52,253 nucleotides of DNA from Lentisphaerota bacterium (GCA_015061605.1 SUWH01000020.1:1-52253), one strand, 5' to 3'. Positions 1-8,527 are shown, numbered from the stretch's first letter. Made by a program: numbers and translations. Notes: generated by a model not told the origin, from the sequence alone.

Positions 1-1000
1 TCTCTCCATGGTCAAGCATCTCTTTCAGAGTCCGTTCGATCATGGAAATACTTATATCAGGACAGGTGTTGGCAATATCCGATTTGCTGATTTTTCCCAG
101 TTTCTGTTCAAATATCAATCGGATGCGATCGGTTTTGTTGAGTTTGCCGGTCACAATATGTTCAACTCTGTTTTCAAATTCACGATAAGATTTGAGAATG
201 ATGCCTAGCATATAACGCATAAAGGGCATATAATCATTTATACCGCCGTTCCAATTTGCACTGCTCTGCTGCAATGTTTCATAATAGGTTTCTTTGGATT
301 GTTCAATGAGTTTTTCCAAACTGATATATTTCCCGACAATATAACCATTCTGATAAAGCAGCAGCAAAGTAAGCAAACGGCTCATGCGTCCATTGCCGTC
401 ATTGAACGGATGAATGCAGAGAAAATCAAAAACAAACAATATTGCAAGCATTAAAGGGTCACAAACACCGGAGGCAAGAGCGTACCTGTAAGCCGTGCAG
501 AGATCCTCCATTGCCCCTGGTGTTTCAAAGGCAGTTACCGGAGTAAAACGGATATGCTGATTGCCTTTTGAATCAGTTTCTGCAATCAAATTATCACTGC
601 TTTTCCAATGTCCCCCAATACCGGGAGCTTGAAATGAATACAAATCACGATGCAGCTGCAAAATTGAGTTTGGTGTCAGCGGAATATACTCATAACTTTG
701 GTGGATCGTGGCAAGAACATCCCGATATCCGGCAATCTCTTTTTCATTGCGGTTGACCGGTTGTGATTTTTGCATTACCAGCTCTTTTAACCGGGCATCA
801 GAAGTAAAAATACCTTCAATGCGGTTTGATGCATCGGTGCTTTGAATGATTGCAACTTCAAGCAGCGTTTTCAAGATATCCTTTTTGGCAGTAATGTACA
901 AATCCTGTTTTCCGCGATATTCGTGAATGGCGGATAAAAGGTTGCTGATTTCCGGAGTAAGCAACTCTCCCGGAAATGCCGAATAATCAAATTTTCTCAT
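1..1000 (-). CDS. Fic family protein (class II), C-terminus cut by window edge
   Basis: The open frame runs from an ATG at 998-1000 off the left edge (333 codons visible). Near residues 197-208 it has the complete Fic active-site motif HPFNDGNGRMSR, whose His197 is the catalytic base in the family, which usually transfers AMP from ATP to protein hydroxyl groups. Near residues 58-63 it has SNRIEG, matching the (S/T)xxxE(G/N) inhibitory motif; an N-terminal position defines class II Fic proteins, which inhibit themselves. The C-terminal part looks like a winged-helix region (residues about 285-333), common in this class. A Shine-Dalgarno-like GGAG lies before the start. The gene stands alone and divergent from its neighbour, with no small antitoxin gene beside it. 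The target is unknown. Confidence 0.9.
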   Translation of the reverse strand, partial: MRKFDYSAFPGELLTPEISNLLSAIHEYRGKQDLYITAKKDILKTLLEVAIIQSTDASNRIEGIFTSDARLKELVMQKSQPVNRNEKEIAGYRDVLATIHQSYEYIPLTPNSILQLHRDLYSFQAPGIGGHWKSSDNLIAETDSKGNQHIRFTPVTAFETPGAMEDLCTAYRYALASGVCDPLMLAILFVFDFLCIHPFNDGNGRMSRLLTLLLLYQNGYIVGKYISLEKLIEQSKETYYETLQQSSANWNGGINDYMPFMRYMLGIILKSYREFENRVEHIVTGKLNKTDRIRLIFEQKLGKISKSDIANTCPDISISMIERTLKEMLDHGE

Positions 1001-1035
1001 AAATCCAGCTCCGCTGTTTTATCTTATCTGCCCAT

Positions 1036-1063
1036 AATATAACACCGTTCTGCACAATTTCAA
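1036..1063 (-). promoter_or_regulatory. Promoter of the fic gene
   Basis: On the minus strand TTGAAA (1058-1063) and TATATT (1036-1041) are 16 bp apart, about 35 bp before the fic start codon. The hexamers match those found before most genes of the window. Confidence 0.6.
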
Positions 1064-1261
1064 GTATATTTTATGCAGATAAACCTGAAATTATGCAAAT
1101 AAGTTATAATACCGCAGATAATTGCATTTGCCGAAAAATGATTTGAATTTTCTCTTATGTGGGCGAGCTGCTGTGCCGCACGGGCAAAACGAAGCCGCTG
1201 CACTTTGTCGCAAAACACCGGAGAACCGATTATCGGGGTGACGGTGTTTCAATATATCGTT

Positions 1262-1640
1262 CACAGCTGTCCCATAAAATAAGAAAAACATCCGTTCCCT
1301 CAAATTTTTCAGCAAAAGAAAATTGAATTTTGAAAAAGTGATTTTGGCAGATTCTGTTTTGCACGGGCAAAACGTGCGTGCTGTCAGGCCGCACCACCAT
1401 TTTACGCCGTGTTTAAAAAGCGAATGATTCAATCGGCGGATGGATCGTGCGGCAATGTCGTGTTTTGCAAGCAAGAAGAGCGGGGATCCGTCTTCGCAAG
1501 GCTCCGCCGGGACAAGGCATACTTGTATCCTCTTCGCTTGTCACGGCGAAATGCAATGGAGCCGGACGAGGCGAGCGCAGCAAGGCGCGAGATTGGCCGC
1601 GAGACGCCGCCGTCCGTTGTTTTTTTGTGAGATGTCTGTG
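1262..1640 (+). mobile_element. MITE-like repeat, copy A (379 bp, 9-bp target duplication)
   Basis: The segment starts CACAGCTGTCCC and ends GATGTCTGTG, so its ends form a short inverted repeat (CACAG/CTGTG, imperfect further in). It is flanked by exact 9-bp direct repeats TATATCGTT at 1253-1261 and 1641-1649, the mark of a transposition event. The same sequence recurs at 12169 and 34045 and, diverged, at 52062. This copy is about 59 bp longer than copies B and C because of a different middle part (about 1490-1575). No transposase is encoded; a minus-strand frame of about 127 codons crosses it but continues into unrelated flanking DNA. The remaining gap, 1091-1252, holds no recognised gene, only short matches such as CACGGGCAAAACG to the repeat interior. 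Confidence 0.85.
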
Positions 1641-1680
1641 TATATCGTTGAAAAAATTCCTTGCGATGCCGATAATTCAT

Positions 1681-1709
1681 TTGAATTTATTCCGTGGCCG
1701 TGCTACATT
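1681..1709 (+). promoter_or_regulatory. Promoter of the SASA esterase gene
   Basis: TTGAAT (1681-1686) and TACATT (1704-1709) are 17 bp apart, about 40 bp before the start codon at 1750. It lies just outside the right end of mobile repeat copy A, so it was not brought by the repeat. Confidence 0.6.
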
Positions 1710-1749
1710 TATCCGGAGCAAATGTTAAAAATTCAGGAGAATATTACCA

Positions 1750-2574
1750 ATGAACGATACCGAATGGACAAAATGCTGCAGCAATACTGAAAAACTGTTA
1801 GTCTTACTGGTTGGACAATCCAATATGGCCGGACGCGGTTATGCCGGACCGGATGATCTGGTCGCGATACCGAATTTATTGATGATACGACCGGATTTCA
1901 AATGGCAGCCGGCAATCGAACCGATCACCAGAGACCGCAAGTTTATCGGAACTTTTCAGCAATCCGGAGAAAAGATTGTCGGAAGCGATCCTTTTGAAAC
2001 TGTTCTTCCGGAAGGCGATCAAAAGGTCGTCGGTGTCGGACTCGGCCGCACTTTCGGCAGGCTTCTTGCTGAAGCCAACCCCGGGAAAGTTGTCGGTTTG
2101 ATCCCGTGCGCCGTCGGAGGAACTTCCATTTCAGCATGGATGCCGGGGGGCATAGATGATTACGATCATGAAAATCATCCCTATGACAATGCCGTGATCA
2201 AAGCTGCAGAAGCTCAAAAAAGCGGCAAAATTGTTGCAATTCTCTGGCATCAGGGAGAAACTGATGCCAAGCTGCAAACCGCGGATTATACGGAAAAACT
2301 GCGGACTGTGGTGCACAATTTCCGGAGAGATCTGCATTTGGATAATGATGTTCCGTTTATAGCCGGAGACATGGCTTCATTTTACCGGGAGGATATCCGG
2401 GAAAATATCGGTATCGTAGATCAGGCTCTGGAAACTCTGGTCAAAGAAGAACCCTCTTTCGGATGTGTGACGACCAAAGATATGATGCACCGGGGAGATA
2501 ATCTGCATTTCGATACCGAATCGCTGCATAAACTCGGCGAACGTTATTTCAAAGCATATCAGCAGATGATCTGA
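1750..2574 (+). CDS. SASA-domain carbohydrate esterase (sialate O-acetylesterase-like)
   Basis: The 274-residue protein is a single SASA (DUF303-type) SGNH-hydrolase domain, a family that removes acetyl groups from sialic acid or from plant polysaccharides such as xylan. Visible blocks are GQSNMAGRG (22-30, nucleophile Ser24), GGTSISAW (123-130), WHQGETDA (166-173) and D250-x-x-H253 in the block DNLHFD, which completes the Ser-His-Asp set. No signal peptide is evident, so it probably acts in the cytoplasm on imported acetylated sugars or oligosaccharides. The start is supported by CAGGAGA at 1735-1741. It is monocistronic; the exact substrate cannot be told from sequence. Confidence 0.87.
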   Translation: MNDTEWTKCCSNTEKLLVLLVGQSNMAGRGYAGPDDLVAIPNLLMIRPDFKWQPAIEPITRDRKFIGTFQQSGEKIVGSDPFETVLPEGDQKVVGVGLGRTFGRLLAEANPGKVVGLIPCAVGGTSISAWMPGGIDDYDHENHPYDNAVIKAAEAQKSGKIVAILWHQGETDAKLQTADYTEKLRTVVHNFRRDLHLDNDVPFIAGDMASFYREDIRENIGIVDQALETLVKEEPSFGCVTTKDMMHRGDNLHFDTESLHKLGERYFKAYQQMI

Positions 2575-2668
2575 AACTTTTTTTGGGGGGAGGGGATGGT
2601 TGTTTATCGCCGCTGATCCCGGAGAAATTCATCCAAAGTGGCAATATGATAAATTCCGGTTTATTGTA

Positions 2669-2698
2669 TTGGAAAATGATGGTTTTCTGTGGTATATT
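2669..2698 (+). promoter_or_regulatory. Promoter of the UPF0324 gene
   Basis: TTGGAA (2669-2674) is followed after 18 bp by TATATT (2693-2698). The rest of the 2575-2796 gap shows only a G-rich run just after the esterase stop. Confidence 0.45.
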
Positions 2699-2796
2699 AT
2701 GTAGAGTTTGATTTCCGGAGTGTAAAATGTGCATCCGGGATGCCTTTTCCCGGTGTTTTGATCAAAAATGTTTGAAATTATTATGAGGGTGATTTT

Positions 2797-3819
2797 ATGA
2801 AAACTGAAATTTTGAATGCAGCCAAACTGCTGCCCGGTTTTATTCTGGCACTGTGCATCGCCGCTTTTGCCAAAGCCGTGGAAAGTGTATTGCCGGTCCA
2901 TGTGATCGGCGCATCAGTCATAGCTTTATTTACCGGTATGATAATCAACAGTTTCTGGCGTCCGGCATGGGCGGTGCCCGGGTTGAAGTTCACGTCTAAA
3001 AAGATATTGAAATTTGCAATTATACTTCTCGGAGCGTCCCTCAGCGTGAGTGTGATAGTTTCAGTCGGAAAGCTTTCTCTGACAGTTATGTTCTTCACTC
3101 TCCTCACTTGCTTCGGCGGCGGGTATTTCATCGGAAAGATGCTGAAATTGAATTGGAAACTTTCCAATCTGATATCTGCCGGTACCGGGATATGCGGCGG
3201 CAGTGCGATCGCCGCGATCGCTCCGGTTATAGATGCGGAGGACAAAGATATCGCATACGCAATGTCCGCAACTTTTCTCTTTGATATGGCGATGATCGTG
3301 CTTTTTCCCATAATGGGACGTGCGCTGGGGCTTTCGGATGAAGCATACGGTCTATGGGCTGGAACCGCTGTCAACGATACTTCAAGTGTTGTCGCTGCCG
3401 GGTATGCTTTCAGCGAGGGCGGCGGCGATTTTGCCACAATGGTAAAGCTGACGAGAACTCTGTCGATCATCCCGACCGTGCTGGTATTTGCTTTTATCAA
3501 TGTCCGGCTGGCAAGGAAAAAGCACTTGGAAGCTACCGGAAAGAAGATCGATTTCCGGGGATTGTTCCCCTGGTTCATTCTGGGATTTCTGGCGTTGGCA
3601 GCGATCAACAGTACCGGCATTATTCCGGCTGAAATTTCCGGGATGGCAAAAGGTGCGAGCAAGTTCCTTATGGTTTCGGCTCTGGCGGCGATCGGTCTTG
3701 GAACCAGTTTTCAGGATATGAAAAAAGCCGGACTTAATCCCATGCTGCACGGTTTCATAATTTCGGCGCTTGTGGTTGTGGTGGCGATTGCCGTGGAATG
3801 GTGCATGGGTATGGTTTGA
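2797..3819 (+). CDS. UPF0324 (YeiH-type) integral membrane protein
   Basis: The 340-residue protein is almost entirely hydrophobic with about ten membrane segments and has the family hallmarks GTGICGGSAIAAIAPVI (mid-protein) and AGTAVNDTSSVVAAG. Members of UPF0324 (Cons_hypoth698; YeiH) are often annotated as putative sulfate exporters; that function is based on a few studied relatives and is not shown here. Start at the ATG preceded by GAGGGTG. It has its own promoter upstream and a hairpin terminator downstream, so it is a single-gene unit. No LysR regulator, which often accompanies yeiH, lies nearby. Confidence 0.85.
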   Translation: MKTEILNAAKLLPGFILALCIAAFAKAVESVLPVHVIGASVIALFTGMIINSFWRPAWAVPGLKFTSKKILKFAIILLGASLSVSVIVSVGKLSLTVMFFTLLTCFGGGYFIGKMLKLNWKLSNLISAGTGICGGSAIAAIAPVIDAEDKDIAYAMSATFLFDMAMIVLFPIMGRALGLSDEAYGLWAGTAVNDTSSVVAAGYAFSEGGGDFATMVKLTRTLSIIPTVLVFAFINVRLARKKHLEATGKKIDFRGLFPWFILGFLALAAINSTGIIPAEISGMAKGASKFLMVSALAAIGLGTSFQDMKKAGLNPMLHGFIISALVVVVAIAVEWCMGMV

Positions 3820-3847
3820 TTGCAGCATTGAGCGTGAATGTTTCATT

Positions 3848-3884
3848 ACGGTGGCACAAGTTTAACGGTGCCGCCGTTTTTTTA
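3848..3884 (+). terminator. Rho-independent terminator after the UPF0324 gene
   Basis: A 10-bp stem (ACGGTGGCAC with GTGCCGCCGT, one G-U pair) and a 10-nt loop are followed by a run of seven or more T. Confidence 0.85.
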
Positions 3885-3939
3885 TATCGCTTCAGCGTAA
3901 AAAAACTACCGGTGTTTGTTCTCCTGTATAAGTGTTGAA

Positions 3940-4140
3940 TTATTGTTTATGGGTTCGTATAAATTCTTTAATTCCTGAAAGCTGCTTTTCAGAAAAATCA
4001 GAAATCGGAAATGCTTTTTCCCAACCTCCATCGGCTTCAATTTCGACAAAAGTTAATGTCCCAAATTTTGTGAAACGTTTATTTTGACTTGCAACAAAAA
4101 ACGTTGCTATGCGAAAATATGCCGCAAAAGCAGTGATTTG
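3940..4140 (-). pseudogene. Possible remnant of a small protein gene
   Basis: On the minus strand an open stretch of 66 codons without a start ends at a TAA (3940-3942) and reads like real protein (for example FGTLTFVEIEADGGWEKAF). Just upstream the frame is closed by a TGA at 4141-4143, while 4141-4326 in the same frame gives a hydrophobic, membrane-like peptide. Together they look like one small gene of unknown family broken by a stop codon and by a GC-rich insert around 4160-4205. The family was not recognised and chance cannot be excluded. The rest of 3885-4434 shows no other gene. Confidence 0.3.
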
Positions 4141-4154
4141 TCAACCATAAAAAC

Positions 4155-4235
4155 GGTTTGATTGCAGTCGGCGGATGCATCCGGCTTCGCGCGAGGCTCC
4201 GCCGTGGTTTGTATTTTTCACAAAAAATAAGACAA
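4155..4235 (+). repeat. Possible decayed fragment of the MITE-like repeat
   Basis: The stretch contains TTGCAGTCGGCGGATGCAT, close to TTCCAGTCGGCGGATGCAG in copy D and to CAATCGGCGGATGGAT in copies A-C, and ends in a run like the right end of the element (GCCG...TTTTTCACAAAAAA). Termini and target duplications are not recognisable. Confidence 0.3.
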
Positions 4236-4440
4236 CACCCATTAATAAATTGATACATAAATCCGCAATCCCCAAGCTGAACTTCAGCTTTTTTCCAATT
4301 ATCTTCTGATGAAATAATTTCAGCAAAGGCTCCGGGCAAAGAAAAAGGCGACACTTGTTTTGGGCGGACTCTGTTCAACAATATGTCACCCGCGTACGTT
4401 GTTCTGGTAAACCGTGACAGATGATTTTTTGCAAAATTAC

Positions 4441-4469
4441 TTGAATTTGCGCCGAAGTGGCGTTATATT
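4441..4469 (+). promoter_or_regulatory. Promoter of the etfB-etfA-acd-rpoZ operon
   Basis: TTGAAT (4441-4446), 17 bp, TATATT (4464-4469). Transcription would start near 4476, giving a leader of about 60 nt before the GTG start of etfB. Confidence 0.65.
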
Positions 4470-4534
4470 AAATCATTTGAATATTCTCTATTGAATTTTA
4501 ATAAAACCGAAAACAATAAGAAGGAGGTAAAACC

Positions 4535-5419
4535 GTGAGTTTTAATCTGCTTGTTTTCATCAAACAGGTGCCGGATACCCAGAATATTTCCGGTGACGCG
4601 ATGACGCCGGAGGGTACTGTCAACCGTGCCGCTTTGCCCGCCATCTTCAATCCCGAGGACTTGAACGCCCTGGAACTCGCTCTCCAACTCAAGGACCGTT
4701 ACGATGCCAAAGTCACCGTTGCGACTATGGGTATGCCCGCCGCTGCCGAAGTGCTGCGTCAGGCTCTCTACCGCGGTGCCGACCGCGCTCTTCTGGTCAC
4801 TGATCGCGCGCTCGCCGGAGCTGACACCCTTGCCACCAGCTACACTTTGAGCTGTGTTGTCAAGATGCTCGGTAATGTCGATCTCGTCCTCTGCGGCCGT
4901 CAGGCTATCGATGGTGATACTGCCCAGGTCGGTCCCCAGATCGCCGAAAAACTCAACATCCCGCAGATCTGCTATGTTGAAGAAGTCGTCAGCCTTGAAA
5001 AAGGTAAGATCACCGCCCGCCGCGCTATCGAAGGCGGCTATGAGGTGCTTTCTTCACCGCTTCCGGCTCTGTTGACCGTCATCGACTGCAACGAACCGCG
5101 TCCGGAAAATGTCAAGCGCATCATGAAATTCAAACGCGCCCGCAGCGCAGGTGAAATTTCCATGACTTGTAAAGAAGATCCCGCCAAAGCTGAAGAGATC
5201 AAAAAAGCTCTCGAAGCCAAAGGACTTCTCATTGAAGAATACAACGCCGCCGCTATCGGCGCAGATCCCTCCCGTATCGGTTTTACCGGTTCTCCGACCA
5301 AGGTCAAACAGGTGCAGAGCGTGGTGCTTACCGCCGGCGATGCCAAGGAAGTTGCCGCTACCGCAGACGGTATCAGCGAACTTATGCATGAACTTATCAG
5401 CGATCATACTTTAGGGTGA
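4535..5419 (+). CDS. etfB: Electron transfer flavoprotein, beta subunit
   Basis: The 294-residue protein has the EtfB fold start (FNLLVFIKQVPD), the conserved block GRQAIDGDTAQVGP (121-134) and a basic C-terminal region of the beta-subunit type. With EtfA it forms the FAD-carrying heterodimer that passes electrons between an acyl-CoA dehydrogenase and other carriers. The DGDTAQVGP version of the block is typical of the anaerobic, electron-bifurcating EtfB group, so it may bind a second FAD here; this is inference. The start is GTG at 4535, chosen because a near-perfect AAGGAGG lies at 4521-4527. Its stop overlaps the region where etfA is initiated, so the two are translationally close. Confidence 0.95.
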   Translation: MSFNLLVFIKQVPDTQNISGDAMTPEGTVNRAALPAIFNPEDLNALELALQLKDRYDAKVTVATMGMPAAAEVLRQALYRGADRALLVTDRALAGADTLATSYTLSCVVKMLGNVDLVLCGRQAIDGDTAQVGPQIAEKLNIPQICYVEEVVSLEKGKITARRAIEGGYEVLSSPLPALLTVIDCNEPRPENVKRIMKFKRARSAGEISMTCKEDPAKAEEIKKALEAKGLLIEEYNAAAIGADPSRIGFTGSPTKVKQVQSVVLTAGDAKEVAATADGISELMHELISDHTLG

Positions 5420-5424
5420 GACGA

Positions 5425-6447
5425 ATGGCTAATATTGGAAATGTTTGGGTCTTCATCGAGCAGGAGCAGGGGAAGATCGCCGGAGTCAGCTTGCAGCTGG
5501 TCTCCAAAGGACGTGAGCTCGCCGACCGCCTCGGCGTCAAGCTCGAAGGTGTGCTGCTTGGAGACAACCTCTCCGGCTGCATCGATACGCTTTATCACTA
5601 CGGCTGCGACCGGGTGCTTCTGGCGGAAGATCCCCGCCTCGAACCCTTTACCGTCATGCCGTATGCCAAAGTTATTATGAAGCTTATTCTGGAACACCGT
5701 CCGAATATCCTTCTTTTCGGTGCAACGCTTAAGGGTCGTGAACTCGCCCCCCGTGTCGCTTCCGAAAAACTTGCCGGTCTTACCGCCGACTGCACCGATT
5801 TGCAGATCGACGACTTTGAAGACCTCAAGAACAAGAAAAGTTATACCGACAAACTTATGCAGATCCGTCCGGCTTTCGGCGGCAACATCATCGCCACCAT
5901 CGTCAACACCTGGGATGATCCCCAGATGGTCACCGTCCGCGAAGGAGTGATGAAACTCGGCGAAGCTGACCTCTCCCGCAAAGGTGAACTGGTCAAAGTC
6001 CCCGTTGAACTGGATGCTGCTGATACTGTCGTTCAGGTCATTGAACGTGTCCGCGCTGAAAAGAAGGTCGACCTTCAGGGCGCGCAGATCATCGTTGCCG
6101 GCGGTTACGGTGTCGGTTCCAAAGAAAACTTCAAACTTATCCGCGATCTGGCTGAAGCCATCGGCGGAGAAGTTGCCGCTTCCCGTGCTGCTGTCGATGC
6201 CGGATGGATCGACCACGACTATCAGGTCGGTCAGACCGGTGTCACCGTCCGTCCGCGCCTCTACATCGCCTGCGGTATTTCCGGATCCATCCAGCACTGC
6301 GCAGGCATGAGCGAATCCAAAAAGATCATCGCGATCAACACCGATCCCGATGCTCCGATTTTCAGTTGCGCTGACTACAAGATCGTCGGTGACCTCAATC
6401 AGGTCATTCCCATGATGATCAAGGCGTTCAAGGCCAAACAGCAGTAA
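5425..6447 (+). CDS. etfA: Electron transfer flavoprotein, alpha subunit
   Basis: This is the EtfA partner, 340 residues. The C-terminal FAD-binding domain is intact: RPRLYIACGISGSIQH (276-291) followed by the INTDPDAPIF block and a closing VIPMMI helix. The N-terminal domain resembles EtfB, as is usual. I take the ATG at 5425, six bases after the etfB stop and preceded by AGGGTGAG; a GTG at 5416 in frame would overlap the etfB stop and is less likely. No ferredoxin-like extension is present, so this is a simple, not a fused, alpha subunit. Confidence 0.95.
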   Translation: MANIGNVWVFIEQEQGKIAGVSLQLVSKGRELADRLGVKLEGVLLGDNLSGCIDTLYHYGCDRVLLAEDPRLEPFTVMPYAKVIMKLILEHRPNILLFGATLKGRELAPRVASEKLAGLTADCTDLQIDDFEDLKNKKSYTDKLMQIRPAFGGNIIATIVNTWDDPQMVTVREGVMKLGEADLSRKGELVKVPVELDAADTVVQVIERVRAEKKVDLQGAQIIVAGGYGVGSKENFKLIRDLAEAIGGEVAASRAAVDAGWIDHDYQVGQTGVTVRPRLYIACGISGSIQHCAGMSESKKIIAINTDPDAPIFSCADYKIVGDLNQVIPMMIKAFKAKQQ

Positions 6448-6465
6448 TCAAGGAGAAAAGCTATC

Positions 6466-8193
6466 ATGAACTTCTTTCTCGATAATAAAGATCTTGAATT
6501 CACGCTGCGCAACCTCGACCTCGCCGAAGTTGCCCGTATGCGTGAAAATGACTACAAAAATGCCGAAAAATTTGAAAACGCTCCGGAAAACTTTGAAGAT
6601 GCTTTCGACAACTATTTCCGCGCGCTGAAAGTTATCGGTGAAATCGCCGCCGAACGCATCGCTCCCCGCGCCCGCGAAGTCGACCTCAACGGTGCAAAAT
6701 TCGTTGACGGCAAGGTCATTTACGATCCGCTCACTGTCAAAAACCTTGATGAGCTTGCCAAGGCCGGTTTGATGGGGGTCATGCTCGGTCATGAGTACAA
6801 CGGTTTGAACTTTCCCTCTTCCGTCTACACCATGATGACCGAAATCGTTTCCCGCGCCGATGCTTCTTTGCAGAATATTTTCGGTTTGCAGGACATCGCC
6901 GAAACCATCAATTTCTTCGGTAACGATGAGCAGAAAGCCAAGTATCTTCCCGGTTTCGCCAGCGGCGAATATGACGGTGCCATGGACTTGACCGAACCCG
7001 AATACGGTTCCGACTTGCAGTCCGTCCGTCTGCGTGCCTATCAGGACGAAAACGGTCAGTGGTTCCTCAACGGTATGAAACGCTTCATCACCAACGGCTG
7101 CGCCCAGGTTCACCTGGTGCTTGCCCGTTCCGAAGAGGGAACCACCGACGGACGCGGTCTTTCCATGTTCATCTGTGAAGCCTGTCCGCAGCTTGTCGTC
7201 CGCCGTATCGAAGACAAAATGGGTATCCACGGCGTCGCCACCTGCGAACTGCAGTTCAATGACGTTCCCGCCCAGCTCTGCGGCAAACGCCGCCTCGGTC
7301 TGATCCGTTACGTCATGAGCTTGATGAATGGCGCCCGTGTCGCCATCAGTGCGCAGGCGCTCGGTATCGCCGAAGCTGCCTACCGCGAAGCCCGCAAGTA
7401 TGCCGCCGAACGCGAACAGTTCAAAAAGAGCATCGACAAGTTCCCCGCGATCTACTCCATGCTCAGCAGCATGAAGGTCAAACTCACCTCCATGCGTGCC
7501 ATGCTTTATGAAACCACCCGGGTCGTTGATTTGCGCAACGCTTATACCGAGCTGGTCGAAAAAGGTAACGCAACTGCCGAAGAGCGCAATCTGCAGAAGT
7601 ATTACACCAAACTCGCCGCCCAGATGACTCCGATGTGCAAAGCTCTGTGTACCGAAGGTGCCAACAGCATTGCCTACGATACCATCCAGATCCACGGCGG
7701 TACCGGATATATGCGCGACTTCAACGCTGAACGCTACTACCGCGATGCCCGTATCACCAACATCTATGAAGGTACTACCCAGCTTCAGGTCGTTGCCGCT
7801 ATCGGCGGTGTGATGCAGCGTGATGCCGATCAGCGCATGGCGGAACTTTTCGCTATCGAACTGCCCGCGGAACTTGCCGCTCTGCGCGACAAGCTCAAAG
7901 CTCTCCACGCCAAACAGCTCGAAGCGGTCAAGTTCGTTGCCGAAAAACGTACCGCCGAAGGTGAAAAAGATATTGCTTACCACGATCTGGTTGCCCGTTC
8001 TCTGGTCGAAATGGAAACCATGATCCTGGTCGGTCTGCTGCTGCTGCGTGACGGTGCGATCAGTGCTGAACGCGCTCCGATCGCCGAACGCTTCGTCCTC
8101 GATGCGGTCAGTGAATTTGAACGCCGCTATCTGGTTGTCACTTCCGGCGATGACCGGTTGATTGCCAACCACCGCGACATCATCGACTACTGA
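6466..8193 (+). CDS. Acyl-CoA dehydrogenase (large, with C-terminal extension)
   Basis: The 575-residue flavoenzyme oxidises acyl-CoA to enoyl-CoA or, with a bifurcating Etf, reduces enoyl-CoA. Family blocks are visible: DLTEPEYGSDLQS (FAD/substrate binding), MKRFITNG, the RDARITNIYEGTTQLQ segment with the likely catalytic Glu near residue 435, and GGTGYMRDF. It is about 190 residues longer than the common 380-residue enzymes; the extra part is an N-terminal segment and a helical C-terminal domain after about residue 455. It follows etfA after 18 bp with AAGGAG, so enzyme and electron acceptor are made together. Chain-length preference is not readable. Confidence 0.92.
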   Translation: MNFFLDNKDLEFTLRNLDLAEVARMRENDYKNAEKFENAPENFEDAFDNYFRALKVIGEIAAERIAPRAREVDLNGAKFVDGKVIYDPLTVKNLDELAKAGLMGVMLGHEYNGLNFPSSVYTMMTEIVSRADASLQNIFGLQDIAETINFFGNDEQKAKYLPGFASGEYDGAMDLTEPEYGSDLQSVRLRAYQDENGQWFLNGMKRFITNGCAQVHLVLARSEEGTTDGRGLSMFICEACPQLVVRRIEDKMGIHGVATCELQFNDVPAQLCGKRRLGLIRYVMSLMNGARVAISAQALGIAEAAYREARKYAAEREQFKKSIDKFPAIYSMLSSMKVKLTSMRAMLYETTRVVDLRNAYTELVEKGNATAEERNLQKYYTKLAAQMTPMCKALCTEGANSIAYDTIQIHGGTGYMRDFNAERYYRDARITNIYEGTTQLQVVAAIGGVMQRDADQRMAELFAIELPAELAALRDKLKALHAKQLEAVKFVAEKRTAEGEKDIAYHDLVARSLVEMETMILVGLLLLRDGAISAERAPIAERFVLDAVSEFERRYLVVTSGDDRLIANHRDIIDY

Positions 8194-8218
8194 TAAATAA
8201 ATTTGGAGAAATCATAAT

Positions 8219-8461
8219 ATGAATAACTCTTATCTTGCCCGCGCCCGTCAGCAGATCACTGACCCGCAGATCCTTGCAGTCGTTGCCGCCCGCCGCGCCA
8301 AACAGCTTGCCGCCGGCGGCCGTCCGATGATCAAATGCGATTCAGAGAATCTGCTTGATGTAGCTCTGTTGGAAATTGCTGAAGGTCTTCTGACCTACGA
8401 ATTTGCCGACGAAGCTGCTGAAGCTGATGCCGCAGTTGTTGAAGAACTTTCTGCTGAATAA
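8219..8461 (+). CDS. rpoZ: RNA polymerase omega subunit
   Basis: This 80-residue protein carries the omega core VAARRAKQLAAGGRP followed by VALLEIAEGLLTYE, matching the RpoZ pattern (AARRARQ...GG...ALREI..GL) in order and spacing, then an acidic tail. Omega helps fold and assemble the beta-prime subunit. The ATG follows TTGGAG and lies 25 bp after the dehydrogenase stop, making it the last gene of the etf operon; a terminator follows. It lacks the usual link to gmk or spoT. Confidence is limited only by shortness. Confidence 0.8.
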   Translation: MNNSYLARARQQITDPQILAVVAARRAKQLAAGGRPMIKCDSENLLDVALLEIAEGLLTYEFADEAAEADAAVVEELSAE

Positions 8462-8493
8462 TCATTTTCAGTTGAAATGAAAAAAACAAAAGA

Positions 8494-8527
8494 ACGCCGT
8501 TCGTTTATTTTGAGCGGTGTTTTTTTT
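8494..8527 (+). terminator. Rho-independent terminator after rpoZ
   Basis: A 9-bp stem ACGCCGTTC/GAGCGGTGT with a 9-nt loop is followed by at least seven T. It ends the etf operon and lies about 20 bp before the next start codon, so the lipoprotein gene needs its own or read-through transcription. Confidence 0.8.

Noticed and set aside
1091-1474. Minus-strand frame of 127 codons, with a similar 107-codon frame at 12058-12381
   Set aside because: The shared part is exactly the mobile repeat; outside its borders the two frames differ completely and each crosses a target duplication. No ribosome site.
2781-3662. 293-codon antisense frame opposite the UPF0324 gene
   Set aside because: Composition is the mirror of a membrane protein; the plus-strand gene has family motifs, promoter and terminator.
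6448-8172. 574-codon frame antisense to the acyl-CoA dehydrogenase
   Set aside because: Mirror of the codon bias of a highly expressed gene; no start signal and no protein family pattern. Same for 5404-6297 opposite etfA.
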